Assembly: GCA_028291265.1 (NCBI GenBank)
Contig: JAQGIK010000086.1
Location: 1 to 35,424 of the forward strand
Direction of reading: 5' to 3'
DNA: 35,424 nucleotides
Source: Caulobacter sp.
GTDB taxonomy: Bacteria; Pseudomonadota; Alphaproteobacteria; Caulobacterales; Caulobacteraceae
How positions within the stretch are numbered: position 1 is the first letter of the stretch; the number at the start of each line of letters is the position of its first letter. The position numbers and the translations under genes were made by a program. This document shows, one piece after another, positions 33,864 to 35,424 of this stretch. Under the pieces are notes generated by a model. The model saw only the letters and a list, made by a program, of their open reading frames with translations, did not search any database and was not told the DNA's origin.

Positions 33864-34234
33864 ACCGGCGGCTTGCTAGGACTGCCGGCCCGGGCGCGGG
33901 CGTCGGAATCGCTCATGCGTAGAGCGCGCAGATCCTCGCTGATGCGAAACACCGCCACATAGAACTCGCAGAAGGCGCGCCACAGCAGGGTCATCGCGGC
34001 GAGCACCAGCAGGCCGGAAATGAACACCGGGAAGGCCAGCAGGACCCCCATCACCGTGCCGTCCTTGATGGCCAGGCCGATCGCCGCCCCGGCGATGGAG
34101 AACCCGGCCAGCACGATCACGCCCAGGCCGCACCAATAGATGATGTGGACCACCGGTCCGGTCAGCAGGCGATCGAAGGTCAGCAGGTCCCAGAGGAACG
34201 AGCCGGACTTCCCGTTTTTCGTCGACGCACGCAT
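33860..34234 (-). CDS. DUF4282 membrane protein
   Basis: This 124-aa protein has two membrane helices (about residues 30-55 and 62-87). The FLWDLLTFDRLLTGPVVHII segment is the hallmark of DUF4282, and the second helix leads to LLWRAFCEFYVAVFRISEDLRAL. The family function is unknown. It is convergent with the xylanase gene (shared CTAG) and divergent from the methyltransferase-like gene. Confidence 0.85.
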   Translation of the reverse strand: MRASTKNGKSGSFLWDLLTFDRLLTGPVVHIIYWCGLGVIVLAGFSIAGAAIGLAIKDGTVMGVLLAFPVFISGLLVLAAMTLLWRAFCEFYVAVFRISEDLRALRMSDSDARARAGSPSKPPV

Positions 34235-34383
34235 TTAGTGACAACCCCTAGCGGCCGGCTCGCCTTCCAGGGATTCGGTATCAGGGGCGCGGCCACGCCG
34301 CAACGGCTAGACAATGGCGCCCAGACAGCTTTACCGCAGTGTGACGCGCGATATATCAGCGCCGCCACCCGAGGAGGGCGACC

Positions 34384-35004
34384 TTGACGAGCCGACCAGA
34401 GCGCCTCAGCCCCGTGCAGGCGGCCCGCAAGCTGGCCTTGGGCGTGCTGACGCTTGGGCTCGTGGCCGTCATCGCCGTGGTCGGCACGCCGCTCGACAAG
34501 CCGTCGATGCATGAGGCCGTGGAGATCGTCGGCTGGCTTTTGCTGGCCGCCTGTATCGTCGGCCGTGTCTGGTGCACGCTCTATATCGGCGGGCGCAAAA
34601 TCAGCCAGCTGGTGCGCATCGGCCCCTATTCGATCATGCGCAACCCGCTCTACACCATGTCGTTCATCGGCGCGGCCGGGATCGGCGCCCAGACCGGCAG
34701 CATCGTCATGGCCGCGCTCTCTTTCCTCATCGCCTGGATCGTCTTCCGCATTGTCGTCAGCCGCGAGGAGGCGTTCCTCTCCGGCATCTATGGCGAGGCC
34801 TACGCCGACTATCTGAAGACAGTGCCGCGCTTCCTGCCCAACCCGTTCAAGTGGCGGGACGCCGACTTGCTGGAAGTACGCCCCGACCGGGTGGTCCTGA
34901 CCTTCATCGACGGCCTGTGGTTCCTGGCGGCGATCCCGCTCGCCGAGGGTTTCGAATATCTGCAGCACGCCGGCATCGTGCCGGTGCTTTTGAGATTGCC
35001 GTAG
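34384..35004 (+). CDS. Isoprenylcysteine carboxyl methyltransferase-like membrane protein
   Basis: This 206-aa protein has several membrane helices and the C-terminal signature of the ICMT/PEMT family: RIGPYSIMRNPLYTMSFIG, followed by SREEAFLSGIYGEAYADYLK (about residues 120-139). Bacterial members methylate lipids or small substrates; the substrate here is unknown. The start is TTG at 34384 with GGAGGG 5 bases upstream. It is 9 bp before the YccF-like gene, so the two probably form an operon. Confidence 0.85.
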   Translation: MTSRPERLSPVQAARKLALGVLTLGLVAVIAVVGTPLDKPSMHEAVEIVGWLLLAACIVGRVWCTLYIGGRKISQLVRIGPYSIMRNPLYTMSFIGAAGIGAQTGSIVMAALSFLIAWIVFRIVVSREEAFLSGIYGEAYADYLKTVPRFLPNPFKWRDADLLEVRPDRVVLTFIDGLWFLAAIPLAEGFEYLQHAGIVPVLLRLP

Positions 35005-35013
35005 GAGCAGCCC

Positions 35014-35382
35014 ATGCGCCTGTTGATGAACATCCTGTGGTTCATCCTCGGCGGCTGGATATCCGGCAGCCTGTGGCTGCTGGCCGGCGTGATCCTGGCG
35101 ATCACCGTGATCGGCCTGCCGTGGACACCGGCCGCCTTCCGTATCGCCGGCTTCAGCTATTGGCCGTTCGGCAAGGTGGTCGTCGACCGCGACGCCGGCG
35201 TCTCCAGCGCCCTGCTCAACATCCTGTGGTTCGTCCTGGCTGGCTGGTGGCTCGCCCTGCACCACGTTCTGCTGGCCATCGCGCTGGCCGTGACGATCAT
35301 CGGCATCCCGTTCGCCTGGCAACACCTGAAACTGGCCATCCTGTCGCTCACCCCGGTCGGCAAGGCGGTCGTCGAGGTTTGA
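35014..35382 (+). CDS. YccF family inner-membrane protein
   Basis: This 122-aa protein has two copies of a similar unit (NILWFILGGWISGSLWLLAG and NILWFVLAGWWLALHHVLLA), each followed by ITVIGLP or VTIIGIPF. This doubled arrangement is typical of the YccF/DUF307 family of inner-membrane proteins of unknown function. GGAG lies 6 bases before the ATG. The remaining 42 bases to the window end hold nothing recognisable. Confidence 0.88.
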   Translation: MRLLMNILWFILGGWISGSLWLLAGVILAITVIGLPWTPAAFRIAGFSYWPFGKVVVDRDAGVSSALLNILWFVLAGWWLALHHVLLAIALAVTIIGIPFAWQHLKLAILSLTPVGKAVVEV

Positions 35383-35424
35383 GGCCCGCCTGTAGCGCCT
35401 AAGCGCGTCGGATCAACGCGGCCG

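Noticed and set aside
1..35424. tRNA, rRNA, insertion sequences, phage genes or integrases
   Set aside because: None seen on either strand; gene content is chromosomal throughout, and base composition does not change abruptly by eye.

Overview
This very GC-rich window looks like the chromosome of an alphaproteobacterium of the Caulobacterales (Caulobacter/Phenylobacterium type). The evidence is an RpoH that closely resembles the Caulobacter heat-shock sigma factor, a Flp-type pilin, a translationally coupled fliI-fliJ pair, a large TonB-dependent receptor, ComF beside an NDUFAF5-like methyltransferase, and many TTG/GTG starts with 4-bp gene overlaps. The genus is inferred from remembered family resemblance, not from a search. 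There are no rRNA, tRNA, CRISPR, phage or IS features. No stretch over 300 bases lacks a gene.

Layout. 1-6.0 kb: a partial sorbosone-dehydrogenase-like lipoprotein, lysC, divergent ubiG, then a minus-strand run comF > grxC > nitrilase-family hydrolase > DUF1178, with a methyltransferase diverging from comF through a shared CATG. 6.0-10.1 kb: a palindromic repeat flanked by a 20-bp duplication, a Flp pilin with an unclear start, a mutT interrupted by an amber codon in its Nudix box, kdsA, and argJ coupled to a PpiC-type lipoprotein. 10.2-13.3 kb: a receiver-domain protein with degenerate phosphorylation residues, a palindromic repeat, rpoH and rluD.

13.4-16.7 kb is the most unusual region. 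It holds three small exported proteins built from pentapeptide-like xxLNG repeats with a shared C-terminal tail, a 45-residue basic ORF, an exported six-Cys protein resembling ADYC-domain proteins, and a divergent HTH regulator. A TGCATCG/CGATGCA motif occurs as a perfect 20-bp palindrome before the first repeat gene and as a cluster between the regulator and the other two. This suggests a small regulon of envelope or secreted proteins whose function I cannot name.

16.9-21.3 kb: a TonB-dependent receptor and a Tat-exported PhoD-type phosphatase, plausibly an organophosphate-use pair. 21.3-28.4 kb: housekeeping genes hisI, folE, cysS with an SRPBCC protein, an IscU-like protein and yidD, then thrS and a hypothetical HTH protein. 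28.5-31.0 kb: a large FG-GAP plus RTX protein, probably secreted by a type I system encoded elsewhere. 31.1-35.4 kb: fliI-fliJ coupled to a GH10 xylanase lipoprotein, then three small membrane proteins (DUF4282, an isoprenylcysteine-methyltransferase-like protein and a YccF-like protein).

Three convergent gene pairs are separated by large palindromes (about 150-220 bp). Three other convergent pairs share overlapping stop codons (CTAG or CTAA).
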